A program made the position numbers and the translations under genes. Below are positions 20,489-29,849 of a stretch of DNA of 64,000 bases, piece after piece; the stretch's first letter is position 1, and every line of letters starts with the position of its first letter. This DNA is from Odontocerum albicorne (Eukaryota > Arthropoda > Insecta > Trichoptera > Odontoceridae): assembly GCA_949825065.1 (NCBI GenBank), contig OX463849.1, forward strand, positions 43,211,234 through 43,275,233, given 5' to 3'. Below the pieces are notes generated by a model. That model was not told where the DNA came from, ran no database searches, and saw nothing but the letters and a program-made list of their open reading frames with translations.

Positions 20489-23296
20489 CTAAGGGGGTAA
20501 ACTGTCTTGCGGAGGAGCTGTCGATGTAGGGGAATCCAGAGTGACGATCGGTGGGTCATTTGGGGGGATGATTACGGTTAAGGAGTGGGGGTTCGGAGGG
20601 GCGTTTCGTAATATTGATTTCGGGCGAGTGTGTCTGAATCTGGTGTTGGCGCTGTAGTTATCTAAGGATTTTATGATTGGGTTGGGATGACAGGATACGG
20701 AGCTGTAAAACCTCTCGGCCAGAGCGCGCATATGTTCGGGGATGGTATGTAGTTTGATATCCGCGTGGAGTCTAGAGTTACGTACTATGTAGGGTGCTTT
20801 TAAGATTATGCGGAGGGCTTTGTTTTGAATGACTTGAATGTGATGTAGAGTTGATTTCTTCGCGTGGCCCCAGACCGGAAGGGCGTAAGTCAGTTGAGGT
20901 CTGATGATCGCTTTATAGAGATGGAGTTTAGTGCGCGGGCTCAGTTTGCTGTATTTACAGATCAAGGGATATAATGATTTGAGTGTTCCGTGAGCTTTTA
21001 ATTTGATATTATGGGCGTGTTTGTACCACGAGAGTTTACTATCCAAGGTGAGGCCTAAGTATTTCACGTGTTTCGTCCATGGTACGCTCTGGCCGAAGAG
21101 TTTGAGAGTTCTGACGGGTTCGATATATCTGCGTGAGAAGCGGACAGCTGTGCTTTTGGAAGGATTTATTTTGATCTTCCATTTGGTGCACCAGTGCTCC
21201 AGAATGGGAATGAAGTCTTGCAGTCTATCGTGGGAATCGGACTCATATTTCGATGAAGAGAGGAAGGCTGTGTCGTCAGCGTATTGCGCGGTGATACAGT
21301 GTGTGCGTGAAAATTGAGGCATATCGCTCGTGTATATGTTATACAGGATAGGGGACAGCAGTGCACCTTGGGGTACTCCTGCCAGAATGGGGCGTGGGGA
21401 TGAGTTTATGCCGTCTATTTTGACGGAGAAGGAGCGATTTTCGAGGAATGATGCGATGATTTGCACTAGTCTGAGGGGGATACCTGACTTGTGCAGTTTG
21501 AATATGAGTCCGTTATGCCAGACTGTGTCGAAGGCTTTCGCCACGTCTAGTGAAAGGAGGGTCGTGAGGCCTTTGGCTCTGAAGGATTTGATTATGTGTT
21601 CTACAACGCGAAGAAGCTGATGGTTGGTAGAGTGTAAGGGCCTAAATCCGTGTTGCGAATCTGGAATGATGTTGCGTGAATATGTTTCTGTCGAGAGACG
21701 TTCGAGGATTAATTTCTCGAGCACTTTACCTAGAGTCGGGAGCAGGCTGATCGGTCTGTGATTTTCGGGGATAATGTGGCTTTTACCCGGTTTGGGGAAC
21801 ATGATGACGTCGGCGTTTTTGAATGGGGTCGGAAAGAATTTATGTCGAAGGCAGGCATTGTAGATGGCAGTAAGGGCGTAAATGGCTTTTTTCGGAAGTT
21901 TTTTCAAGGTGAGATTATTGATTTTATCGGGGCCGGGTGCTTTTTTATTGATGAGATTTTTTATGATAGATTGTATTTCTATCGGTGAGAAGAAATCGGT
22001 GGTGGGGGGGGTTTGCTCATTTAATATGTCGACGACTGCGTTGTCGACCATTATTGAGTGAGAGGGGTCAGAGAGGTCTGCATTAGGCGAGAAGATGTTT
22101 GCTAGAGAGTCAGCAAAGGTCTCTGCGCGGTCGCGAGCAGAGAAAACGGGGCCATTTGGTCCTTGAAGAGAGCTGGGTCGGGAGGGCGTATTTCTAAGGC
22201 AACGCGTTAATTTCCATTTGAGTCCATCGTTATATTCGAGGGACTCGACGAAGTCTGACCATTTGTCATTGCGGAGTTGCTGGAGGAGGTGTTTAATTTT
22301 TTTGACTAATCTGTTGTAGTCGGTCTTGTAGGAGGGGACGGCTGTGTTTTGCCACAGTTTTCTGGTTTTGTTTTTTTCCATAATCAGTATTTTGATATGT
22401 GAAGGAAGGGGAAGTTCGGGTTTATCGGCTGGTCTCTCTTTTGAAGAGGATGTGAGAGCGGATTTGATGGTGGCTGTGAAGTCATTTATAGCGGCGTCTA
22501 TGGAGTTCGTGTCGGGGAAAGTTGTCGGTATTTTGATGCTGCTGTCGACGTTAATAGCGAAATCGCTCCACGAGGTGATGTGTCGCGGAGGGGCTGTGGG
22601 CGAGAAGGGTGGGAAGCCATCCGTCAATTGAAGTAATACCGGGTAGTGATCGGATTGAAGCTGGTGAACAGTCGTGAGATCTGTTTGATAGAGAATGTCG
22701 TTATGGACAATGATGTCGATGACATCGGGGCGGTGGCTGTCTATTAGCGGATAGAGGGTGGGAGACGTGGGTCCTTCCACGAAGTATCTTTTGCGGGAGG
22801 AAATTTCATCGAGTATATTGCCGTGGGTGTTGGGAGTGCGGCTGTGCCAGAAGTGGTGTTTAGCATTCAGATCTCCCGCCATGATGGTGGGGATATTGTC
22901 TGCGAGGAATGTGTCCAGTTCGGACTCGACAAGTGGGGAGGTAGGTGGAAGATAAGTCGCGCAAAGTTTAAGGGGGCCGTGGTTGGCTGTGTTCACCACG
23001 ACGCATGTGGATTCTATGTAGAAGGTGGGAGGGGAGGGGATGCGGCAGTGGTCTATTGTGCTTTTGATGAGAGTTGCGGTGCCGCCTTTTCTGCCGATGA
23101 GGCGGTCGTCTCTGTAGCAGTAGTAGTTGCGGATGCTGTAACGGTAGCTCGGTTTGAGATGCGTTTCCGTTATCAGCAACACGTCCAGGTTGTGCTCGAG
23201 GAGGAAATCCTCGACCTCGTGTTTGTGCGCTCTGAGGGAACCGTTTGCATTCCAGAACGCGGCGGATATGTGTGATGGTTTATAGGTGCGAGCCAT
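20489..23296 (-). CDS. ORF2 of element B: AP endonuclease / reverse transcriptase
   Basis: 935 aa with the same architecture as A's ORF2. Endonuclease motifs WNANGS, TETH, GDLNAKHHFW and SDHYPV are present, and so are RT motifs including LSLDVAKAFD, GVPQGALLSP and YADD. The differences from A are mostly conservative and lie outside these motifs. The start ATGGCTCGCACCTATAA contains ORF1's stop (TAA) at its end, so translation probably depends on termination-reinitiation from ORF1. The product would work with its own RNA in target-primed reverse transcription in the nucleus. Confidence 0.96.
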   Translation of the reverse strand: MARTYKPSHISAAFWNANGSLRAHKHEVEDFLLEHNLDVLLITETHLKPSYRYSIRNYYCYRDDRLIGRKGGTATLIKSTIDHCRIPSPPTFYIESTCVVVNTANHGPLKLCATYLPPTSPLVESELDTFLADNIPTIMAGDLNAKHHFWHSRTPNTHGNILDEISSRKRYFVEGPTSPTLYPLIDSHRPDVIDIIVHNDILYQTDLTTVHQLQSDHYPVLLQLTDGFPPFSPTAPPRHITSWSDFAINVDSSIKIPTTFPDTNSIDAAINDFTATIKSALTSSSKERPADKPELPLPSHIKILIMEKNKTRKLWQNTAVPSYKTDYNRLVKKIKHLLQQLRNDKWSDFVESLEYNDGLKWKLTRCLRNTPSRPSSLQGPNGPVFSARDRAETFADSLANIFSPNADLSDPSHSIMVDNAVVDILNEQTPPTTDFFSPIEIQSIIKNLINKKAPGPDKINNLTLKKLPKKAIYALTAIYNACLRHKFFPTPFKNADVIMFPKPGKSHIIPENHRPISLLPTLGKVLEKLILERLSTETYSRNIIPDSQHGFRPLHSTNHQLLRVVEHIIKSFRAKGLTTLLSLDVAKAFDTVWHNGLIFKLHKSGIPLRLVQIIASFLENRSFSVKIDGINSSPRPILAGVPQGALLSPILYNIYTSDMPQFSRTHCITAQYADDTAFLSSSKYESDSHDRLQDFIPILEHWCTKWKIKINPSKSTAVRFSRRYIEPVRTLKLFGQSVPWTKHVKYLGLTLDSKLSWYKHAHNIKLKAHGTLKSLYPLICKYSKLSPRTKLHLYKAIIRPQLTYALPVWGHAKKSTLHHIQVIQNKALRIILKAPYIVRNSRLHADIKLHTIPEHMRALAERFYSSVSCHPNPIIKSLDNYSANTRFRHTRPKSILRNAPPNPHSLTVIIPPNDPPIVTLDSPTSTAPPQDSLPP

Positions 23297-24932
23297 GTTC
23301 TTGGATGTAGTTAAGGAGGTTCATGGCTTCGGTGATGGCTGATTTTAGGTTGTTTAGAATGAGATCGCGATTTGGGGGGGGGGCGACGGGCGATGTGTAG
23401 TTTTGGGGTGTAGATGACGATAATAGGGGGCGGCGAGTTGCGACGTTCGCATATGACGCGTTGGAGGTGACCGGTTTCGATGCACTCTGGGGGGCGTTGG
23501 GGAATCGCCATGTGGCGTTGATTGCCGAGGGGGCGTTCGAAAGGGGGCGTTGGGGGGCGTTGGTAGGGGGTCGTTGGTAGATGCCATCCATGAGGGGGCG
23601 TAAGGGCTGCGGGGTCTGGAAGTGGTGTTGGGGAGCGATTGAAGGGAAGTTGCTCTTAGGGAAGCGTGGGCAGCCTCTGAAGTTGGCCGTGTGTGGGCCT
23701 CCGCAGTTACAGCAGGTGGCGGGAGTGTCCGCGGGCTTCCTGCATTCTGATGTGTGATGCGTTCTACCGCATTTAACACAGTTGGCTGGGGCGTGGCAGT
23801 TGCCGGCGGAATGGGCGAACTGTTGGCATCGATGACACTGGCCCATGCCTTTGCGCTTGTTCAGCTCCTCCACTGTGACTCGAATATCGAGTACACCGTG
23901 GAGTTCGGTGAAGATGCGCTTTGCGGCAGAGTCCCTTGTCATCTTGACAACGACCATGGGGAGTTCCACTCGATTTCGGTTTTTCATACGGTATACGTTC
24001 TGGACCGGGTAGTCGAGGGATTTAAGCTCGATCATTATGTCCTCGACGCTGATAGGGGTCGGTAGGCCACGAATGACGGCTAACAGGGGCTTTTCGTTCT
24101 CCAGGTGGAAGGAGTGGTATGGGATGGCGAGAGAGTCGGTAATGTGGACGAGGGAGCGGTAAGCATCGACGGTTTCTGTGGAGATTTTTAAATCTCCATT
24201 GGGCTGAACCTTCGAGGTGAAATTAATGTTTTGACACCTGAGTTTGGCTCTCAGGTCGCCGTACTTGTCGGAATTATGAAGAACGATGGGGGGGATGCGG
24301 TCTTTTTTGACCGGAAGTAGAGGGCGTACGACTGTATTTGAAGGTGGAGCGGGAGCTGCGGGAAGAGGAGGGCTGAGTGGGCCTCTCATCCTTTTGTTTG
24401 TTTGGGTCGCAGTGGCATCATCTGGTTTCGGGTTTGTCTGGGGGCGGACGAGGGGGGGGCTTGTTTGAGACTGGAGAGCCCTTTTTCGGTTTTTGGCAAA
24501 GGATTGCCAGTCCATATCTGGAGTATCCGGGATGATGATTGTTGGTGGGGGATCCATAGTGGCAGAGGAGCGCGGCGGTGTTGGGAGTGAGACGGTTGGC
24601 AAGACAGTTGGTGAAACAGGTGAGGGGTTTGTGGCCGCGATCGAGACCTCACCTTTGTTGACGAGCTCCCGAAGGAGTTTCACCATCTTCATTGTGACTC
24701 TTTTGGAAGTGTTCTCCATATTGAAGAGCTCGATGGCTTCTTCGAAAGTGGAGATGGTTAAATCGGGGGATGTTGAGCGGACCGGAGACATAGCGGTTGA
24801 TGGTGTAGGCGAGGCCACGGGGACGGAAGCGGGCGTTTCAGGTGTGGTTTTTCTGACGATGATGCGTGGGGTTGTGATGAAGAAGTCCGACTTGTCAGAC
24901 TTGGCGGACTTGATGGACTTGACGGGCTTCAT
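23280..24932 (-). CDS. ORF1 of element B: PRE_C2HC / zinc-knuckle protein
   Basis: 550-aa intact Gag-like RNA-binding protein. Residues 1-20 are Lys/Ser-rich; 100-200 are Pro/Thr/Ser-rich with a basic KRMRGP patch near 180. A PRE_C2HC-like segment spans about 283-362, and three zinc knuckles lie at about 366-379 (CX2CX4HX4C), 386-398 and 407-421. Between 440 and 500 there is a run of NAP / QRP repeats encoded by CGCCCCC-type units, which are prone to slippage (see A). The C-terminus EHGSHL overlaps ORF2's ATG by 17 nt. Jockey ORF1 proteins bind element RNA and carry it to the nucleus. Confidence 0.95.
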   Translation of the reverse strand: MKPVKSIKSAKSDKSDFFITTPRIIVRKTTPETPASVPVASPTPSTAMSPVRSTSPDLTISTFEEAIELFNMENTSKRVTMKMVKLLRELVNKGEVSIAATNPSPVSPTVLPTVSLPTPPRSSATMDPPPTIIIPDTPDMDWQSFAKNRKRALQSQTSPPLVRPQTNPKPDDATATQTNKRMRGPLSPPLPAAPAPPSNTVVRPLLPVKKDRIPPIVLHNSDKYGDLRAKLRCQNINFTSKVQPNGDLKISTETVDAYRSLVHITDSLAIPYHSFHLENEKPLLAVIRGLPTPISVEDIMIELKSLDYPVQNVYRMKNRNRVELPMVVVKMTRDSAAKRIFTELHGVLDIRVTVEELNKRKGMGQCHRCQQFAHSAGNCHAPANCVKCGRTHHTSECRKPADTPATCCNCGGPHTANFRGCPRFPKSNFPSIAPQHHFQTPQPLRPLMDGIYQRPPTNAPQRPLSNAPSAINATWRFPNAPQSASKPVTSNASYANVATRRPLLSSSTPQNYTSPVAPPPNRDLILNNLKSAITEAMNLLNYIQEHGSHL

Positions 24933-25612
24933 GATTGTTTAGTCGGAAGAAGAAATGAGCAGAAGAAGAAGAAGAATAACTGTAGAAGTAAATGTATAAA
25001 TGGCTGTGGAGAAAGTATAGATAAGTTATAATAATAATAATAAGATGAATGAACAAATAAATAAATGATAGATAAGGTTATGAAGGGTGATGTGAATGAA
25101 TGAATGAAGTATGGGATGAAGATAGGATGGGAAGAGTTGCCGACCTTATTCAGATTTGCAACTCCGCCCGAGGAGTGGAAAAGAGTGAGAAGGACAGAAC
25201 AGTCAGTAGCTTACTCGACGAAGAAGAAGACGACTGGCATGGACCGGAACTCGAAACAAATTAATTCACTTTTAACTGTTTTGGAGGCCTGCTCCTTAAA
25301 CAACGCGAACAAAATTTTAACACTGTTGCCGTGGAGAGGAGATTGTGAGGAGATTATTCTTGCGCATGCGCGGATTGATGACGTCACTTTTGGCGTGACG
25401 GGCGTGAGCGATATGCAAAGCTTCGATGGAGGTGGCACTGATTGCGACTGCGCGCGAGCACTTGTACGGTGACAAACGGCGTAAGCGACCTGCTAGCGAC
25501 ACAATTGACGGGTCTCTGACTGAGACGGATATCTATCGAGTAACGGATTGCTGTGAAAGCACGACTGAATCGGTGTAGGCGACTGCTACAGAGCAGATCC
25601 GTGACTGGAATG
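24933..25612 (-). promoter_or_regulatory. 5' UTR / presumed internal promoter of element B
   Basis: Similar to A's 5' UTR but with indels (for example within 25330-25360). It begins with the same CATTCCAGTC. Function inferred from Jockey elements generally. Confidence 0.45.
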
Positions 25613-25919
25613 GTTTTAGGAGACGGGGAGGGATAGTTTTATGTAATTTGTTTGATGAATGATTATGAGAAATAATAAGACGTTAAATACTTGTATACAT
25701 GTGATGTTATATAAATGATATTACATACGAATATACATATATTTGTGGATGTGCGATGTCACACACGCTTATATATATTAGATGGGTGGTGAGAAAGAAA
25801 TGGAGGTGAGATGATGGTGAGTAAATCATAGGATGTTGTATATAAATATGGGTATTTGGGGAGACGTGTGTGACTTTTAAAAATATATTAATACATAAAT
25901 ATGGGAAATACGCGATTGA

Positions 25920-28787
25920 CTATGGTGGGAGGCTGTCGTCTGCCGCTTGAGGAGTCGGTGTCGGTGTATAAATAGGTGTAGAAAATGGTGTAGAGAAAGG
26001 TGTAGAAAATGGTGTAGAAAATGGTGTAGAAGACGGGGGGGTATTCAGAGTGACGGGGTCATTTGCAGTTGGGGGGGCGTTTGCGGGTGGGCGGGTGCGG
26101 AGAATAGATTTTGGACGTGGGTGCTTGTAGTTGGTGTTCGCGTTGTAGTTTCCGAGATTTTGTATGACGGGGTTGGGATGTCTTGATATTGAACTGTAAA
26201 ACCTTTCGGCCAGAGCTCGCATGTGATCGGGGATAGTTTCGAGTGCGGTGTCCGCGTGGAGTCTAGAGTTACGAACTATGTAGGGCGCGTTTAATATCAT
26301 GCGGAGGGCTTTGTTTTGAACGATTTGAATGTGATTTATCGTGGTTACCGGCGCGTAGCCCCATACCGGAAGGGCGTATGTCAATTGCGGTCTGATGATC
26401 GATTTATAAAGATGGAGTTTAGTGCGCGGACTTAATTTACTGAATTTACCGACCAATGGGAATAATGATTTTAAAGTTCCGAGAGCTTTTGCTTTTACAA
26501 TGAGGGCGTGTTTGCGCCACGTGAGTCTACTGTCTAAGGTGAGGCCTAAGTATTTCACGTGGTCGGTCCATGGGACGCTCTGGCCGAAGAGTTTTAGAGT
26601 TCTGACGGGTTCGATGTATTTGCGTGAGAAGCGGACTGCTGTGCTTTTGGAGGGATTAATTTTGATCTTCCATTCTGTGCACCATTGCTCCAGAATGGGA
26701 ATGAAGTCTTGCAGTCGGTTGTGGGAGTCGGACTCGTATTTGGATGATGAGAGGAATGCTGTGTCGTCGGCGTATTGCGCGGTGATACAGTGTGCGTTAG
26801 AAAATTGGGGCATATCGCTCGTATATATATTGTACAGGATGGGGGACAGGAGTGCACCTTGGGGCACACCTGCCAGAATGGGGCGCGGGGAGGAGTTTAT
26901 TCCGTCTATTTTGACGGAGAAGGAGCGATTTTCTAGAAAGGAGGCGATGATTTGCACTAGTCTAAGTGGAATACCCGTCTTGTGTAGCTTGTATACGAGT
27001 CCGTTGTGCCAGACGGTGTCGAAGGCTTTGGCCACGTCTAGCGAAAGGAGGGTCGTGAGCCCTTTGGCTCTGAAGGATTTGATAATTTGCTCTACAACGC
27101 GAAGAAGTTGATGGTTGGTCGAGTGCATCGGCATAAATCCGTGTTGCGATTCTGGAATGACGTTGCGCGCGTATATTTCAGTCGAGAGACGGTCGAGGAT
27201 TAATCTCTCGAGCACTTTACCTAGGGTGGAGAGCAGACTGATCGGTCTGTGATTTTCGGGGATGGCGTGGCTTTTGCCCGGTTTGGGGAACATAATGACA
27301 TCGGCGTTTTTGAACGGGGTCGGGAAGAATTTGTGTCGAAGGCAGGCGTTGAAGATGGCTGTAATGGTGCAGATGGCTTTTTTAGGGAGTTTTTTGAGAG
27401 TGAAATTGTTGATTTTATCGGGGCCGGGGGCTTTTTTATTGATTAGATTTTTTATGATTGTTTGAATTTCTCGCGGTGAGAAGAAGTCTGAGGTGGGGGG
27501 GGTTTGTTCGTTGAGTATGTTGACAACTGCATTGTCGACCATTGTTGTGTGAGTGGGGTCTGAGAGATCTGTATTTGGCGAGAAGATATTCGCTAGAGAG
27601 TCGGCGAAGGTCTCTGCGCGGTCGCGAGCAGAGAAGACGGTGCCGTTTGGCCCTTGGAGAGAGCTGGGGCGGGGGGGCGTATTTCGGAGGCAACGTGTGA
27701 GTTTCCATTTGAGTCCTTCGTTGTATTCGAGGGACTCGACGAAGTCAGACCATTTATCGTTTCGGATCTGTTGTAAGTGGAATTTTATTTTTTTTACTAA
27801 TCTGTTATATTCTGCTTTATACGAGGGGACAGCTGTGCGTTGCCACAGCTTTCGGATTTTATTTTTCTCCACAATCAGCGTTTTGATGTGTGGAGGAAGG
27901 GGGAGTTCGGGTTTGTCGGCGGGTCTCACTTTTGAAGCGGACGTGAGAGCGGATTTTATGGTGGTTGTGAAGTCGTATATAGCAGTATCGATGGAATTCG
28001 TGTCTGGAAAAGTTGTTGGAATTTTAATGCAGTTGTCTACGTAGGTGGCGAAGTCACCCCACGAGGTGATGTGCCGCGGTGGGGGTGAGGGTGAGAAGGG
28101 CGGAAAGCCATCCGTCAAGTGAAGTAGTACCGGGTAGTGGTCGGATTGAAGCTGGTGAACAGTCGTGAGATCTGTTTGATAGGGGATGTCATTATGCACG
28201 ATGATGTCTATGACGTCAGGGCGATGGTTGGGGTTTAGTGGATAGAGTGTGGGGGACGTAGGTCCGACCACGAAGTATCTCTTACGAGAAGAGATTTCGT
28301 CGAGCGTTTTGCCGTGCGCGTTGGGAGTGTGGCTGTACCAGAAGGGGTGTTTGGCGTTGAGATCTCCTGCTATGATGGTGGGGATGTTATCGGCAAAGAA
28401 TGAGTCCAGTTCGGTCTCGACAAGTGGGGAAGATGGGGAGAGATATGTTGCGCACAGTTTGAGGGGGCCGTGATTGGTAGTGTTTACTATGACGCATGAA
28501 GCTTCTAAGTTATCGGTGATAGGGGAGGAGATGCGGCAGTGGTCTATGGTGCTTTTTATGAGAATCGCAGTGCCGCCCTTTCGGGCGGTAAGGCGGTCGT
28601 CTCTGTAGCAAAAGTAGTTCTTGATGCTGTAACGGTAGCTCGGTTTGAGGTGTGACTCCGTTATCAGCATCACGTCCAGGTTGTGCTCGAGAAGGAAATC
28701 CTCGATCTCGTTTTTGTGCGTTCTGAGGGAACCGTTTGCATTCCAGAACGCGGCGGATATATGGGAAGGTTTAAATGTGCGAGCCAT
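25920..28787 (-). CDS. ORF2 of element C: AP endonuclease / reverse transcriptase
   Basis: 955 aa, open from ATG at 28787 (ATGGCTCGCACATTTAA, again overlapping ORF1's stop by 17 nt). Endonuclease motifs WNANGS, ITESHL, GDLNAKHPFW and SDHYPV and RT motifs LSLDVAKAFD, GVPQGALLSP and AQYADDTAF are all present. One difference from A/B is FMPMHST instead of FRPLHST. The C-terminus carries four to five tandem STPF repeats (about residues 918-936) followed by TPTPTP, absent in A and B, from a 12-bp repeat at about 25975-26030. Although 5'-truncated, this frame has no stop, so C is not very old or was under constraint until insertion. Confidence 0.93.
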   Translation of the reverse strand: MARTFKPSHISAAFWNANGSLRTHKNEIEDFLLEHNLDVMLITESHLKPSYRYSIKNYFCYRDDRLTARKGGTAILIKSTIDHCRISSPITDNLEASCVIVNTTNHGPLKLCATYLSPSSPLVETELDSFFADNIPTIIAGDLNAKHPFWYSHTPNAHGKTLDEISSRKRYFVVGPTSPTLYPLNPNHRPDVIDIIVHNDIPYQTDLTTVHQLQSDHYPVLLHLTDGFPPFSPSPPPRHITSWGDFATYVDNCIKIPTTFPDTNSIDTAIYDFTTTIKSALTSASKVRPADKPELPLPPHIKTLIVEKNKIRKLWQRTAVPSYKAEYNRLVKKIKFHLQQIRNDKWSDFVESLEYNEGLKWKLTRCLRNTPPRPSSLQGPNGTVFSARDRAETFADSLANIFSPNTDLSDPTHTTMVDNAVVNILNEQTPPTSDFFSPREIQTIIKNLINKKAPGPDKINNFTLKKLPKKAICTITAIFNACLRHKFFPTPFKNADVIMFPKPGKSHAIPENHRPISLLSTLGKVLERLILDRLSTEIYARNVIPESQHGFMPMHSTNHQLLRVVEQIIKSFRAKGLTTLLSLDVAKAFDTVWHNGLVYKLHKTGIPLRLVQIIASFLENRSFSVKIDGINSSPRPILAGVPQGALLSPILYNIYTSDMPQFSNAHCITAQYADDTAFLSSSKYESDSHNRLQDFIPILEQWCTEWKIKINPSKSTAVRFSRKYIEPVRTLKLFGQSVPWTDHVKYLGLTLDSRLTWRKHALIVKAKALGTLKSLFPLVGKFSKLSPRTKLHLYKSIIRPQLTYALPVWGYAPVTTINHIQIVQNKALRMILNAPYIVRNSRLHADTALETIPDHMRALAERFYSSISRHPNPVIQNLGNYNANTNYKHPRPKSILRTRPPANAPPTANDPVTLNTPPSSTPFSTPFSTPFSTPFSTPIYTPTPTPQAADDSLPP

Positions 28788-29835
28788 TTTCTTGGATGAT
28801 ATTGAGGAAATTTATGGCTTCGGTGATGGCTGATCTAATATTATTTATAATAAAGTCGCGATTTTGGGTTGAGGAGGGTGATGAGTGTGTTTGAGGTATG
28901 AATGAAGATAACAGGGGGCGCGGGGTTGCAATGTTGGCGTATGAAACGCTTGAGGTGACTGGTCTCGATGCACTCGAGGGGGCGAAGGTACGATGAGTGG
29001 TGGTATTGTTTGCGGGGGGGGCGGAGGGTGGTGTAGGTTGGAAGGGGCTGCGTTTAGGGAAGCGCGGGCAGCCTCTGTAGTTGGCCGTGTGTGGGCCGCC
29101 ACAGTTACAGCAAGTGGCTGGAGTGTCGATGGGCTTCCTGCATTCGGAAGTATGGTGCGCTCTGCCACATTTCACGCATGTGGCAGGAGCGTGGCAGTTG
29201 CAGGCTGAATGGGCAAATCCTTGGCAACGATGACATTGCCCCATTCCTTTGCGTTTATGGAGTTCCTCCACCGTGACTCGAATGTCGAGGACACCGCGGA
29301 GTTCGGTGAAGATCCTTTTGCCGGCTGGATCTCTGGTTAATTTGGCTATAACCATTGGCAGTTCTACTCTGTTTCTATTTTTCATCCGGTATATGTTCAA
29401 AACCGGGTATTCCATTGATTTTAGTTCCTCCGCGATGTCTTCGACACTAATGGAGGTAGGTATTCCACGTATGACGGCTAATAGTGGCTTTTCGCTTTCG
29501 AGGTGGAAGGAGTGATAAGGGATGGCGAGGGAGTCCGTGATGTGGACAAGGGTGCGGTAGGCCTCGACGGTCTCGGTGGAGATCTTGAGGTCTCCGTTTG
29601 GCATGATTTTGGATGAGAAATCGATCTTCCGAGATCTGAGTTGCGTTCTCAGGTCTCCGTATCGGTCGGTTTTGTGGAGGATAATAGGGGGAATGCGGTC
29701 CCTTCTGATCGGGAGTAGGGTCGGTGTGGTTTCTGGTAATGATGGTTCGGGGAGTGTGGGAAGGGGAGGACTGGGTGGACCTCTCATTCTCTTGTTTATC
29801 GGAGTGACGATGGGCTGAGGGTTTACCGGGGGGTG
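28771..29835 (-). pseudogene. ORF1 of element C, 5'-truncated
   Basis: The element part corresponds to about residue 165 of B's ORF1 onward: the KRMRGP basic patch, PRE_C2HC-like region, three zinc knuckles (CHRCQGFAHSACNC, CVKCGRAHHTSEC, CCNCGGPHTANYRGC) and a C-terminus ending IQENGSHI. The NAP-repeat region of A/B is much shorter here. An open frame happens to run on into flanking DNA to 29979, adding about 48 non-element residues; this is chance, since the duplication boundary lies at 29835. Confidence 0.85.
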
Positions 29836-29849
29836 GGGTGGTAACCCCA

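Larger units (their letters stand above)
20059..25612 (-). mobile_element. element B, full-length, both frames open
   Basis: 5.55 kb, minus strand, beginning CATTCCAGTCACGGATC like A and ending ...TTATCAATCACTAG. The 11-bp repeat gttttaggaga lies on each side (20048-20058 and 25613-25623). 5' UTR about 680 nt, ORF1 550 aa, ORF2 935 aa, 3' UTR about 430 nt. There is no visible inactivating change, so it is a candidate for a recently or currently competent copy. Confidence 0.94.
25624..29835 (-). mobile_element. element C, 5'-truncated Jockey-type retrotransposon (main part)
   Basis: Related to A and B but clearly a different subfamily: ORF2 differs throughout and has a longer C-terminus. Its last ~120 nt are at 14394-14514. 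The 5' end stops inside ORF1 at 29835, where the outer 14-bp duplication begins. The 3' UTR inverted pair is at 25758-25767 and 25865-25874. Confidence 0.92.
14380..29849 (-). mobile_element. nested block of three Jockey-type retrotransposons
   Basis: The block is flanked by gggtggtaacccca at 14380-14393 and 29836-29849. Order along the plus strand: C 3' end (14394-14514), A (14515-20047), 11-bp repeat (20048-20058), B (20059-25612), 11-bp repeat (25613-25623), remainder of C (25624-29835). The repeat gttttaggaga also ends the first C piece (14504-14514). The simplest history is that C inserted first and made the outer duplication, B inserted into C's 3' UTR duplicating gttttaggaga, and A inserted at the same site next to B. 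Confidence 0.9.

Noticed and set aside
14515..25612. A and B as a tandem duplication by unequal crossing-over
   Set aside because: They differ at about 23 of 935 ORF2 residues, in 5' UTR indels and in the ORF1 14-bp unit, and each has its own target copy. Exchange after independent insertion cannot be fully excluded.
26422..27111. Long plus-strand open frames opposite ORF1 and ORF2 (for example 229 aa here, 163 aa at 27553, 150 aa at 22823)
   Set aside because: They are antisense to conserved RT/endonuclease coding sequence, recur in A, B and C only because the sense strand is conserved, and contain no domain.
14380..29849. A telomere-type array of Jockey-like elements (as with HeT-A/TART in flies), with each 3' UTR driving its neighbour
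   Set aside because: Outer and inner target duplications explain the order as nested insertion into one locus, and unique AT-rich DNA lies on both sides. No telomeric repeats are seen.
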